A stretch of DNA of 64,000 bases from Pedobacter ginsengisoli (GTDB lineage: Bacteria; Bacteroidota; Bacteroidia; Sphingobacteriales; Sphingobacteriaceae). The position numbers and the translations under genes are program-made. Position 1 is the first letter of the stretch, and each line of letters begins with the position of its first letter. Where the stretch lies: the NCBI RefSeq assembly GCF_002736205.1, contig NZ_CP024091.1:2046001-2110000 (forward strand), read 5' to 3'. Positions 8,803 to 16,801 of this stretch are shown one piece after another. The notes below the pieces were generated by a model, which ran no database searches, was not told where the DNA came from, and worked only from the letters and a program-made list of their open reading frames with translations.

Positions 8803-9864
8803 TTATCTGTTTTTCTGCTTATTGTCGCGCAGCAAGATTTGCGTACCCGAGTTCAGCTTGACCTTTACTTTCTTTACCTTTCTGCTGATGAGCTGGCGTG
8901 CCGCATCAATGCCCGCACCCGCTACCTGCATGCCAACCGATTGGTCAAAACCAAAGCCCACGCTACGAACTGCATTGTCGGTTCCATCGTTGATTGCGCC
9001 CGTCAGGGCGGCCTCTGGCGCAACAAGCCCGACCATTCCGTCCAAGCTGTACACCGAAAGGTCTACTGGGATGATGGAAGTACCCAGCCTGATGTTGCTG
9101 ATATCGATGAGCAGGCGCTGGTTGGTAATCCTACAGGCACCAAAAATGAGATGCCCTTTCGGAATGACCATATTACCGATACGCAGGCTGTCCTGCAACC
9201 TGATCTTGACCGTAGCACCCTGCACCGCTTTTTGGTTGTCAACCAGTATGGCAGGTGTTGCCCTGAACTGGCTATCGGTCGAAAGCGAGCGGGCAAAGCG
9301 TTGCCTTTCTGTGATGCGCTCGGGGTGCTGGATGTCCAATATGTTCTGCATCATGCCGTTGAGCTGCGCCATCTCGTGGTCTTCGGCCTTGTTCTCCTGC
9401 ATGGCCTTCATCAGGGCTTCCAAACGGTCAACGTCCGATTTCATCGATGGGGATTGCGGTCTGACCGATGTTGTTGGTCTGACATAGTCGGGCTCGGGCC
9501 TGTTGATTTCCCTGTTCAATGCTTCAAGTTTGGCATTGATCTGCTGGGCCTTTTCCTGACCGTTTGACGTGCCAGAGCTGCCATCGACTTCAAAACCGAA
9601 CTGGCCTGCGATAACAGCAATCCCGTTTTCCCCTTTACCCTGGTCACGTTCTGCCTTTGCATAATAGTCCGCCTTGGTCTTGGGCGTGTCCGATGAGAAG
9701 GATGCGTCGGGCAATCGGGTATTGATGCCTTCCGAGCCATTTTTTATCGGTTCGTTATTTTTTCCTTTTCGGTAGTAATAAAATACCAGTACCAATAGCG
9801 GTACGATCAGTAGCGGAAGGAAAAGCAGTACCTTTCGTCTGTCTTTTTTTGATTTTTTGTCCAT
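8803..9864 (-). CDS. traM: Conjugative transposon protein TraM
   Basis: The 353-residue protein has a basic cytoplasmic start, one membrane helix (VLLFLPLLIVPLLVLVFYYY, about 12-31), a disordered periplasmic linker and a C-terminal beta domain with IPKGHLIFGACRITNQRLLI and a VDLSVYSLDGMVGLVAPEAA-like stretch. This is the Bacteroides-type TraM, the VirB10-like channel scaffold of the mating bridge. Gene order traK, traL-like, traM is as in CTnDOT-type elements. Length looks full, but with the coupling protein and most tra genes gone it is probably a relic. Confidence 0.9.
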   Translation of the reverse strand: MDKKSKKDRRKVLLFLPLLIVPLLVLVFYYYRKGKNNEPIKNGSEGINTRLPDASFSSDTPKTKADYYAKAERDQGKGENGIAVIAGQFGFEVDGSSGTSNGQEKAQQINAKLEALNREINRPEPDYVRPTTSVRPQSPSMKSDVDRLEALMKAMQENKAEDHEMAQLNGMMQNILDIQHPERITERQRFARSLSTDSQFRATPAILVDNQKAVQGATVKIRLQDSLRIGNMVIPKGHLIFGACRITNQRLLIDISNIRLGTSIIPVDLSVYSLDGMVGLVAPEAALTGAINDGTDNAVRSVGFGFDQSVGMQVAGAGIDAARQLISRKVKKVKVKLNSGTQILLRDNKQKNR

Positions 9865-9884
9865 TTGAATATGTTTTTGATTTT

Positions 9885-10100
9885 TTAATTGAATGCCCGT
9901 AAGATGATGTACAGCAGATAGCTTCCGACCAGTACGCAGAACAGGATGAGCAAATAGAGCAATGCCTTTCCCGAAAGCTTTCTGATCTTTTCGTTCAGCC
10001 GATCCGCTAGGCTACGCTGCCAGTTTTCCAGATATGCAGCCAAGTGACCGGTCAGTGTAATCTGTCCCTTTTCACGCTTTGTTTTTCTAAAGAATTTCAT
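9885..10100 (-). CDS. Small TraL-like membrane protein
   Basis: A 71-residue protein with a basic N-terminus (MKFFRKTKREKGQ), a short amphipathic part and one membrane helix near the C-terminus (ALLYLLILFCVLVGSYLLYI). The position between traK and traM matches TraL of Bacteroides elements. The ATG at 10100 is preferred: it sits two bases after the traK stop, while the longer frame would start inside traK. Assignment rests on position and topology more than on motif. Confidence 0.7.
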   Translation of the reverse strand: MKFFRKTKREKGQITLTGHLAAYLENWQRSLADRLNEKIRKLSGKALLYLLILFCVLVGSYLLYIILRAFN

Positions 10101-10102
10101 CG

Positions 10103-10720
10103 TTAAGGTTTTAGGGGTACGTCCTGATTGACCAATATTTCCCATTGCTGTATGAGAAAACCGTGTGGATTGTTATCGGTCTGTGATTTGATATCCCTGA
10201 CCTTGCCCTGCGTCACCAGTTTCCTTGACACCGTACTTGTGGAGCGTATCAGCTTCTGGGTTGCATAGCAGATAAAGGCATAGGGATATTGGTTGATATC
10301 GAGCCTTGTACTGTCAATTTCGATTTCCTGTGAGATGTTGGCCGATATGATGTTGTTATAGTAGCCCGATTCCTGAAGGTTGTCCGATTGCTTTTTTGCC
10401 GATTCGTCCGCCAGATAGAGGGCTTTGGAAATGGTAGCCTTAATCGCCCTGTCATCGGGACTGAGCGAAAAGAAATAGTGGTGGAACGTCTTGATATGGT
10501 CCCTTAACTCTACTTCCAGATTGCTCTTTTTATCCGAGGCGATGGCCTCCAGTACCTTGCCATTGTAGAGGATGTGGATACGGTTCTGTGCCTTTTCAAC
10601 CTGCTCGTAACTTTTATGGATGGCAAAACCAGAAAGCAGCACGCATCCCACGATCACAAAGAGACTGAACCGTTTGATATGCCTAAAGGCCGTATCGATA
10701 TTTTTGAACTGTGTAAACAT
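10103..10720 (-). CDS. traK: Conjugative transposon protein TraK
   Basis: The 205-residue protein matches TraK along its length: an N-terminal membrane helix (FSLFVIVGCVLLSGFAIHKS, about 18-37), the VEKAQNRIHILYNGKVLEA region, HIKTFHHYFFSLSPDD, and ESGYYNNIISANISQ. TraK is a periplasmic-facing inner-membrane component of the mating channel (VirB8-like). It follows the chimeric gene by three bases and precedes the TraL-like gene by two, in one transcription unit. Full length and apparently intact. Confidence 0.9.
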   Translation of the reverse strand: MFTQFKNIDTAFRHIKRFSLFVIVGCVLLSGFAIHKSYEQVEKAQNRIHILYNGKVLEAIASDKKSNLEVELRDHIKTFHHYFFSLSPDDRAIKATISKALYLADESAKKQSDNLQESGYYNNIISANISQEIEIDSTRLDINQYPYAFICYATQKLIRSTSTVSRKLVTQGKVRDIKSQTDNNPHGFLIQQWEILVNQDVPLKP

Positions 10721-10723
10721 GGT

Positions 10724-12001
10724 TTAAGATTTAGAGTTGCCCTGTAATTTATCCCTGAAATAGTCCTGTCCCGAGGTTTCGGCCATGCCGCCCATCTGCC
10801 TCTTGCCATCTCCGAAGGCATCCGATACCATTCCACCTACAGCTATTCCCGCCCGTTTGGCACCACTGGCGGCAAGTCCGCCTGCCATACTTCCCGTATT
10901 GCTTCCCCAGTTGCCCAATCCGCCGCCCATACTGTTGACCTTGCCCAAGATCGAATTGCCGCCTCCGGCATGTACAACATAGTTGGCCACGGTAGGTACG
11001 CAGAAATAGCCCACGATTCCGATAAGCATAAAGACCATGTATGCCGTATCCTGGCTGGAAAAGAAGGTATCGCCGTTCTGTGCCACCTCGTTGATGTCCA
11101 GTTTGATCATGTTAGTTCTGCTGGCCTCGGTCGCATCGGTAATGTCGTCCATGGCATTGGGGTCTAAGGGATTGCAACGATGGGTACGGTTGAGGTCATC
11201 GAAGTTGATAATATAGAACTTTGGCTTTACCTCGTAATTTGTACTGTATTTGAGCAGTTTGTTATAGGCGATCTTGGAAAGGTCGTCGAACTTAAAATCG
11301 TACAAAAACATGCTGAAACCCTTTTTGATATGCTGGTCAATGATGTGCCTGATGACAAAATAGGATTTACCTGCACCTGGGGTTCCCGCCACGAGCATAC
11401 CCCGAAAGGGATTGATGAAGTTGATCCAACTGTCCCTGACCTTATCCTTAAGCCTATATGTGGCGGGTAGGTTGATGGAATATTCGTTCTCCAAAAGCCG
11501 TTCTTCCTGCGGAAAGGTCTCGTTCTCAGAGTTGAACACATCTTTGTTGAGACCGTCCCTGATCAGCCTGCTCAGATAGGTTCCACTTGTCAGAATGAGG
11601 AGATAGCCGATTGCTGTAACGATGATATAAGATACTGCGATAATTTTTGGCGGAACATACAGGTACAGGCACAACATGCTCATCAAATACAATAAAAGTC
11701 CAGTTAACAGGTAAGCGAATATGGTCCTGTGCTGTATCTTCTCATCCTTTTTCCCCTTGACCGCTATAAGGGAAACGACCAGCAACAGCAATGCGGCCAG
11801 TTTTGGTTTCCATATTCCCTTGAACAGTCCCGTTTTGGCAATGTTTGCGATCAGCCTGTCGGTGATTTCGGCCGTCAGGTTCCACTGGGAAAATGCTGTA
11901 TAACAGCATAGGTAAAAGTGGATGACCAGTATAAAAATGCTGATCAGTCTTGTAAAATCCGTTATCTTCCTTAATCCTTGTATATCTTCTCCTGTATTCA
12001 T
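10724..12001 (-). CDS. In-frame chimera: N-terminal MobC (VirD4-type coupling protein) fused to C-terminal TraJ
   Basis: Residues 1-295 are the N-terminal half of a MobC/TraG coupling ATPase: several membrane helices, a Walker A motif AGTPGAGKSYF (about 204-214), and FKFDDLSKIAYN and HRCNPLDPNAMDDITDA. From about residue 300 the sequence becomes the C-terminal part of TraJ: YMVFMLIGIVGYFCVPTVAN, a Gly/Ser-rich stretch, and an end at DYFRDKLQGNSKS. In complete elements these genes are far apart with traA-traI between. The frame is intact, so one precise deletion joined them. The Walker B motif and all later coupling-protein motifs are lost, so the product should not work as a transfer ATPase. 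Confidence 0.8.
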   Translation of the reverse strand: MNTGEDIQGLRKITDFTRLISIFILVIHFYLCCYTAFSQWNLTAEITDRLIANIAKTGLFKGIWKPKLAALLLLVVSLIAVKGKKDEKIQHRTIFAYLLTGLLLYLMSMLCLYLYVPPKIIAVSYIIVTAIGYLLILTSGTYLSRLIRDGLNKDVFNSENETFPQEERLLENEYSINLPATYRLKDKVRDSWINFINPFRGMLVAGTPGAGKSYFVIRHIIDQHIKKGFSMFLYDFKFDDLSKIAYNKLLKYSTNYEVKPKFYIINFDDLNRTHRCNPLDPNAMDDITDATEASRTNMIKLDINEVAQNGDTFFSSQDTAYMVFMLIGIVGYFCVPTVANYVVHAGGGNSILGKVNSMGGGLGNWGSNTGSMAGGLAASGAKRAGIAVGGMVSDAFGDGKRQMGGMAETSGQDYFRDKLQGNSKS

Positions 12002-12014
12002 ATTTTCCGTTTAA

Positions 12015-13283
12015 TTAAAGGCGCTGTTGTATGTCCTGTGTGGTTTTTTTGCCCTTTCTACGCTTCTTCGGCCTTCCCATTGGGGCAGCCAGATCATGGT
12101 CGGTCTTGCCGAGCACGATGTCAAGCAGGCCTTTTTGTTCATTTGGTTCCAGAAAGGATTTCTCGGCATTGGGCTGCCTGATGAATGTCGTTTGGGCGGG
12201 CTGTTTGAGATAGCTTTTCAGCCTGTCGGTTTCAGAAAAATGTCCGATCAGTTCCTTTGCTCTATAGCTCTTGCCCAAATCACTGCCGTTAAAGGCACAT
12301 TTGGTACGGTGGTCGATAAACGTCGCACCGTAGGTATATCCCTGTTCATTGTTCCTGAACACTACAGCAATCTGTCGTTTGTGCAGTTCGGAGATGAAGG
12401 TATTCCTGCTTATCGATTGGTAGCTATTCAGCACTTTATCAATACGCTCTTTGATGCTGTCCCTATACGTTTTTCTGATTTCCCTGCTTCGTTCAAATTT
12501 CTTTTCTACCTTATCCAGGGTTGGTCTGCCAGTAAGCTGGCTTGCCTTAAAGGGGATGCCGATTCTCTTGCCGTTCTGGTCAATAATGGAATAGACCAGC
12601 CCACGTTTTTCGAACATGACCGTTTCCTGCTTGCCACGGTCTGCGGTGATATTGAACTGTTTCAGGATAGCGTTATATTCGGCAACAGAGGTAAATTTAT
12701 AGCTGCGCATGATGGCTGAAACTACGTTGTTGATCGCTCTTTTGGTGGGCGTTTTGCCATAAATCACCTTTTCGATATCTATGGGCGGGATGGCGAATGC
12801 TTCGCTTTTTTGCCTGCCCTCGGCCTTGATCAGCCCATATTCGATTTCCAGTTCCTTTCGGGCGGTTTCAGATACCGTTCTGCCAATTCCGTGGATATCC
12901 ATTCTTTCTCCATCTGAATTGATATTGGTGGTCACGATGTGCAGGTGCGGATGGTTGGTATCTTGGTGCTGGTAGACAAGAAAGGGCTGTTCGCCAAAAC
13001 CGATTTTATCCATATAGCTGATGGCAATCTGCTGGTAAACGGGAAGTGTTAGCTTATCATCCCTGTCGAAGTTCAGCATGATATGGATGGCGTTGGTCTT
13101 GACGTTTGGTTTAAGGAAAGTGAGGTGTTCAAATCGGGCAAGTTTGGCATCGAAGTCCAATCTTTCCAGTTCGGTACCAAATCGGCTGGCCATGATGAGC
13201 TTTGCTTCCTTATCTGCAACCTTGTTTTCGTTGTAGAGCAGCAATCCTCTGATGCTCTGCCCGCTGATTATCTTTGTAACCAT
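12015..13283 (-). CDS. mobB: Relaxase MobB (MOBP-type)
   Basis: The 422-residue protein carries relaxase motif I with the likely catalytic Tyr17 (LLLYNENKV) and the metal-binding histidine motif HQDTNHPHLHIV (about 105-116). A Lys/Arg-rich C-terminal part follows. It would nick one strand at oriT and stay bound to the 5' end. It overlaps mobA by 16 bases upstream and is followed 13 bases later by the mobC-traJ chimera. All key residues are present, so the element might still be mobilised by a helper that supplies a channel and coupling protein (inference). Confidence 0.9.
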   Translation of the reverse strand: MVTKIISGQSIRGLLLYNENKVADKEAKLIMASRFGTELERLDFDAKLARFEHLTFLKPNVKTNAIHIMLNFDRDDKLTLPVYQQIAISYMDKIGFGEQPFLVYQHQDTNHPHLHIVTTNINSDGERMDIHGIGRTVSETARKELEIEYGLIKAEGRQKSEAFAIPPIDIEKVIYGKTPTKRAINNVVSAIMRSYKFTSVAEYNAILKQFNITADRGKQETVMFEKRGLVYSIIDQNGKRIGIPFKASQLTGRPTLDKVEKKFERSREIRKTYRDSIKERIDKVLNSYQSISRNTFISELHKRQIAVVFRNNEQGYTYGATFIDHRTKCAFNGSDLGKSYRAKELIGHFSETDRLKSYLKQPAQTTFIRQPNAEKSFLEPNEQKGLLDIVLGKTDHDLAAPMGRPKKRRKGKKTTQDIQQRL

Positions 13284-13672
13284 TTTTCGGTAAGCTGGGA
13301 AATCAGTATCAGCAGTCTTTCGACCTTGATATCAACCTTTCTGTAGAGCTCCGTTATCTGCATGATATAATTTTGCCTGTTGTTTTCTCTGGTCTTTTCC
13401 TGGTTGAACGTCCGAGTAATCTGGTTAATGTTGATGCCGATGGCCTTGAGCTCTTTGCGGATGCTGGTGAGTTCTTCCATTGGGGCGTTCATGGTAATGT
13501 CCCTGTACGTGCAGTTGATCTTTTCCCTTGTGATGAGCTTTCGGGCAAGTTCACCGATGCTTTGGCAGGTGCTGTTTGCAAGTAGGCTTTCCAGTTTTTG
13601 GTAGGTCTCCTTATTTACCCTTGTCCTAATGGAATGGATCAGTTTGTCGCTATCCTTATTGGCTGCTTTCAT
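13268..13672 (-). CDS. mobA: Mobilisation accessory protein MobA (relaxosome)
   Basis: A 134-residue basic protein with an N-terminal DNA-binding region (IRTRVNKETYQKLESLL) and a helical C-terminus (SIRKELKAIGININQITRTF), the pattern of the small relaxosome proteins beside Bacteroidota MobB relaxases. The open frame runs 39 codons further upstream, but that part would be translated from hairpin-rich DNA; the ATG at 13672 (MKAANKDSDK) or 13678 is far more likely. It lies directly downstream of the oriT candidate and overlaps mobB by 16 bases. Confidence 0.8.
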   Translation of the reverse strand: MKAANKDSDKLIHSIRTRVNKETYQKLESLLANSTCQSIGELARKLITREKINCTYRDITMNAPMEELTSIRKELKAIGININQITRTFNQEKTRENNRQNYIMQITELYRKVDIKVERLLILISQLTEKWLQR

Positions 13673-13699
13673 GCTCATATAGGTACATCTAAAGAAGTT

Positions 13700-13800
13700 C
13701 AGGCAGGCACGAGTTCCGAGTGCCTGCTCCGACCGTAAGGGCGGCAAGATGTTTTTGTCCTGTGGACAAAAATACATCTTGCCAAACACTCGGGTGTTTG
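13700..13800. other. Candidate origin of transfer (three consecutive hairpins)
   Basis: Three hairpins stand side by side just upstream of mobA. (1) GCAGGCAC (13703-13710) with GTGCCTGC (13720-13727). (2) GGCAAGATGTTTTTGTCC (13743-13760) with a matching arm at 13764-13783 that has two extra bases, around a 3-base loop. (3) CAAACAC (13783-13789) with GTGTTTG (13794-13800). Relaxases commonly act beside such repeats, and oriT often lies upstream of the mob genes. The exact nick site cannot be named from sequence alone. Confidence 0.6.
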
Positions 13801-13867
13801 CACTTGGCCCATGGAACAGTGGTGCTGAACTTGGATTTTTAATTAATGAATGGGTGGAGTTTTTAGT

Positions 13868-14158
13868 TTATCGCATAAGTCTATTGGATTTAGCTTTTCC
13901 ATCTATCAATGCCGCCACGTCATCGTACTTATAGAACATAAGGCCACCAACCTTGCTAAATTTAAGGGTGCCAGAGTCACGGAGGCTCTGTAAGGTTCCA
14001 GGTGAAATGCTCAATAGTTTACGAACTTCATAGCTTTTCAGCCACTCTTTTTGCTCGCTGTTTTTGTGCAGCTTTTGCCCTGGTCTTCTTAATTCGGAGA
14101 ACAGTTCCTGTTTAAACTGTTCCAGATCTTCTTTGGTTATAAATTCGATATTTGCCAT
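13868..14158 (-). CDS. Helix-turn-helix DNA-binding protein (excisionase-like)
   Basis: A 96-residue protein. Residues 43-90 form a MerR/excisionase-type winged helix (SYEVRKLLSISPGTLQSLRD followed by GTLKFSKVGGLMFYKYDDV). The N-terminal 40 residues are charged and helical. Such small HTH proteins on Bacteroidota elements act as excision factors or as regulators of mobilisation. It sits upstream of the oriT candidate on the mob side, on the same strand as mobA. No integrase is next to it, so a regulator is as likely as an excisionase. Confidence 0.75.
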   Translation of the reverse strand: MANIEFITKEDLEQFKQELFSELRRPGQKLHKNSEQKEWLKSYEVRKLLSISPGTLQSLRDSGTLKFSKVGGLMFYKYDDVAALIDGKAKSNRLMR

Positions 14159-14340
14159 AACATGCGTATTAAAATGTTAAGACGAAGTTCAGAATGTTGG
14201 TTTAGAGTTATTGGGGTACTTGTGTAGGTAGTTGTCAAAAATAAATATTCTGAGTTTCGTTTGACTTCACAAAAAGTTTGGTGGAAGAAAACGAGGAGTT
14301 TAAGTATATTTACTTTGAATTAATCTTTACGCTATCAAAA

Positions 14341-14895
14341 ATGAGTGCAATAGAAAATTACTACGAACTGTTAGAGGAAATACGTATTAGTGATTTTAAA
14401 GTAGGGCTATATCAGAATGAGCCAAGCGATGAATCAGAATTGATCAAAGAAATTGACAATAATAAAAATCTTTATCAGCAACTCGATAAAATTAAGGTTG
14501 AGCTATCAAAGAATACAGATGATGCCGATTCCATTAGAACTGCATTTATAGCTGTGTCAAACGGTATTTTAGATAGTTTTACAAAAATAGAAGGCTGGGG
14601 TTCGTATTATCCAGACCTTGATCAAGGTATGAGCATACGAGGATTTCTCTTTGGACAGATCTTATCCGATTTCAAGACTGCCCTAAAGTTCGAGGGAGGG
14701 CATCCGATTGTGCAAATTTACATGTCCAAAGATAAATGGGACTATGAGCCACTTAAACAACTGGTTATCGGCGTAAAACAAGAACTTGTGAATTCATATT
14801 TCACGAGTAAAATACAGGCGATTAACTATTATGAGAAGCTAAGAACCTTAGTTTTAGAACTAATAGAACAACTTAAAGGACAAGGGATTATCTAA
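14341..14895 (+). CDS. Unknown protein, first gene of a four-gene nuclease operon
   Basis: A 184-residue acidic protein with no recognised family, signal peptide or membrane helix. It is predicted mostly helical, with one conserved-looking middle segment (GWGSYYPDLDQGMSIRGFLF, about residues 88-107). The frame also has TTG and GTG starts at 14278 and 14281; the ATG at 14341 (MSAIENYYELLEE) is preferred. The next gene begins three bases after its stop. In such an operon it may be a sensor or an inhibitor, but nothing in the sequence shows which. Confidence 0.65.
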   Translation: MSAIENYYELLEEIRISDFKVGLYQNEPSDESELIKEIDNNKNLYQQLDKIKVELSKNTDDADSIRTAFIAVSNGILDSFTKIEGWGSYYPDLDQGMSIRGFLFGQILSDFKTALKFEGGHPIVQIYMSKDKWDYEPLKQLVIGVKQELVNSYFTSKIQAINYYEKLRTLVLELIEQLKGQGII

Positions 14896-14898
14896 GAT

Positions 14899-16374
14899 AT
14901 GGGACTTTATGTTGAAACATTAGATAACATTCCATCCGAGGCAAGACGCGATTACTATATCTACTTATTGGATTATGGTTGGGACGAACCTATTGGCAAT
15001 GCGCTGGTAAAGAATTATGAAAAGATGGCTTCCCTTGCCGCATCAAATCGGGCAGTAGTTATTCGTGGCACGAATAGGGTTCATTTCGAAGATGAAGTGC
15101 TTTCTTGGCACGAAATTAATGGTCAGGATGCAACGGAATTATTGCCAGCTATTTTGATTACTAACCGAAACCCTCATAAGTTCAAAGAAACAAATGGCCC
15201 TGGTCAAACCGAACCGATCGAACAAGACTTGAGGATGATTCTGATCCCGCTCAGAAAATTTTGTACAACAGCAACTGATGTTGTCGCGCTCATCGAGCGA
15301 ATTTTCATAGATATTAAAAATCAAAAGGCGCTCAAAGATTTTAAGATTGCTAGGCAGTATCAAAAAGACAATAGGTTTGCAATGGCCGATATGATTACGC
15401 TTGAGCCAGGATCTAAAGGTACAGAAATCCCTATGGAAAATATCGTTGGCTATCTTGGCTCTCGGAGGACGAGTTCACTAAAAGTCGAGAAATCCGTGCA
15501 CCCCATTCATTTCGAAGACCGAAGTGGTAACGAATTTGAGCGGTTGGTGTTTGCATATCTTTTCCGAGAGAAGAATTGGGACTCATTGGACTGGATCGGT
15601 CAATCTGGAGGTGATGATGGAAGGGATATATGGGGAACAATCGGTGACAAAACCTACTGTTACCAATGCGCAAACTATCGTAATCTAACCTTTAAAAAAG
15701 TAACCGATGACATAGACAAGCTTGTGGATGCCGACCTGATATCAGATTATTTTACCGTTGTCTGTGGTGGTAAGGTAAGTGCTGTTACCAGAACTGCAAT
15801 AATTAATTATGCTAAGGGCGCAGGGATATCATCGGCCAATGTATGGAGCGGTGTGGAGTTTGAAGAACGTCTTCGTAGGGATACCCCTGAACTTTTAAGT
15901 CGTTTCGTGGACGGAGAAGTTTTTCCAGAACTTAGCGAGCTGCAAAACGATAAAAATATTATTAATAAGTTGGCCGAATGTTTCGATAGACCTGCGTTCA
16001 CTACACCATTCCGTAATGAAGTGAGCATACCTGATTTCGAAAAGGCGATTACGGATACGATCGAGGTTTTGAATACGGGGATGCACAGGTTGCGCGATGG
16101 AACTGTTATCAAGCAAATTTCATCTCGACATGAGGTCGCCAACGACCAACTGAGAGCGAAAGTATCTTCAATCTACAAACTTACTGTTGGATTGAGAGAT
16201 ACATTTGTTGAACTACGACGCAATGATGAAATTAGGGCATGTGGATGTGGGCAAGAAGATTGTCCAGTGTGGATGCTAACTGATAATGCATGTCAAAAAA
16301 TGGACGCCATTAAAAGAGCCATTTTTGAGAGCTTCCATAATATTGGTCATGGCCTTGAACTAAAATTTGGATAA
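14899..16374 (+). CDS. Mrr-like restriction endonuclease domain protein
   Basis: A 491-residue protein. Residues 205-290 carry a PD-(D/E)xK nuclease core of the Mrr kind: EFERLVFAYLF (about 211-221), the acidic site GGDDGRDIWG (about 236-245) and the strand YCYQCANYRN (about 252-261), where QxN stands in for the usual ExK or QxK. Residues 1-190 form an unrecognised domain with strands AVVIRG and PAILITNRN. The C-terminal third is helical with a Cys cluster CGCGQEDCPVW near residue 450, a possible metal site. The likely role is cleavage of foreign or modified DNA as part of this operon. The unusual third catalytic position should be borne in mind. Confidence 0.7.
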   Translation: MGLYVETLDNIPSEARRDYYIYLLDYGWDEPIGNALVKNYEKMASLAASNRAVVIRGTNRVHFEDEVLSWHEINGQDATELLPAILITNRNPHKFKETNGPGQTEPIEQDLRMILIPLRKFCTTATDVVALIERIFIDIKNQKALKDFKIARQYQKDNRFAMADMITLEPGSKGTEIPMENIVGYLGSRRTSSLKVEKSVHPIHFEDRSGNEFERLVFAYLFREKNWDSLDWIGQSGGDDGRDIWGTIGDKTYCYQCANYRNLTFKKVTDDIDKLVDADLISDYFTVVCGGKVSAVTRTAIINYAKGAGISSANVWSGVEFEERLRRDTPELLSRFVDGEVFPELSELQNDKNIINKLAECFDRPAFTTPFRNEVSIPDFEKAITDTIEVLNTGMHRLRDGTVIKQISSRHEVANDQLRAKVSSIYKLTVGLRDTFVELRRNDEIRACGCGQEDCPVWMLTDNACQKMDAIKRAIFESFHNIGHGLELKFG

Positions 16375-16379
16375 TAGTT

Positions 16380-16796
16380 ATGGATGCTAGCAATATAATT
16401 ACACTAATCGGTTTCATGGGAATCGGTGCAATAATCAAGAGTTTTGTTGATTCTTCGCTCAACAGAAAACAGAATTTGTCTCAGAAGCAGCATGATTTCA
16501 AGGAGACAAGATACAAAGCGTTAATTATGCTTATGTTGGCTATGCTCGATTTTGAGAAGAACCAGCCGATGTTGAAAGAACACGGGAGAAATTTCGGTAG
16601 AATAAATGAACTGTCGGATGAGATTAGAACCGAAAGAAACAACATGATCTTATTCGCTTCAGATGAAGTCATTACTTCGTTGAAGAACTTTCTGCAAAAC
16701 CCTAATGAGCAGACGTTTTTTGATACTGCTGTCCATATGCGTAAAGACCTTTATAAGCTCAAGACCAAATTAAAAATCGAAGACCTTAATGTCTAA
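16380..16796 (+). CDS. Small membrane-anchored protein of the nuclease operon
   Basis: A 138-residue protein with one N-terminal membrane helix (IITLIGFMGIGAIIKSFV, about 6-23). A charged helical cytoplasmic part follows (KQNLSQKQHDFKETRYKALI, then ERNNMILFASDEVITSLKNF). It starts five bases after the Mrr-like gene and ends five bases before the HNH gene. The topology suggests a membrane tether or sensor for the system. No family was recognised. The tight spacing is the best sign that it belongs functionally with its neighbours. Confidence 0.7.
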   Translation: MDASNIITLIGFMGIGAIIKSFVDSSLNRKQNLSQKQHDFKETRYKALIMLMLAMLDFEKNQPMLKEHGRNFGRINELSDEIRTERNNMILFASDEVITSLKNFLQNPNEQTFFDTAVHMRKDLYKLKTKLKIEDLNV

Positions 16797-16801
16797 ACTG
16801 T

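Noticed and set aside
7802..9567. Plus-strand open frames of more than 200 codons opposite the tra region
   Set aside because: Antisense to traM and the element gene; the GC-rich third codon position of the real genes keeps the opposite strand open.
12027..12719. 230-codon plus-strand frame opposite mobB
   Set aside because: Antisense of the relaxase gene with no motif; mobB itself has all catalytic residues.
13673..13789. 39-codon upstream extension of mobA
   Set aside because: It would be translated through the oriT hairpins, and family proteins begin near the Lys/Asp-rich start used here.
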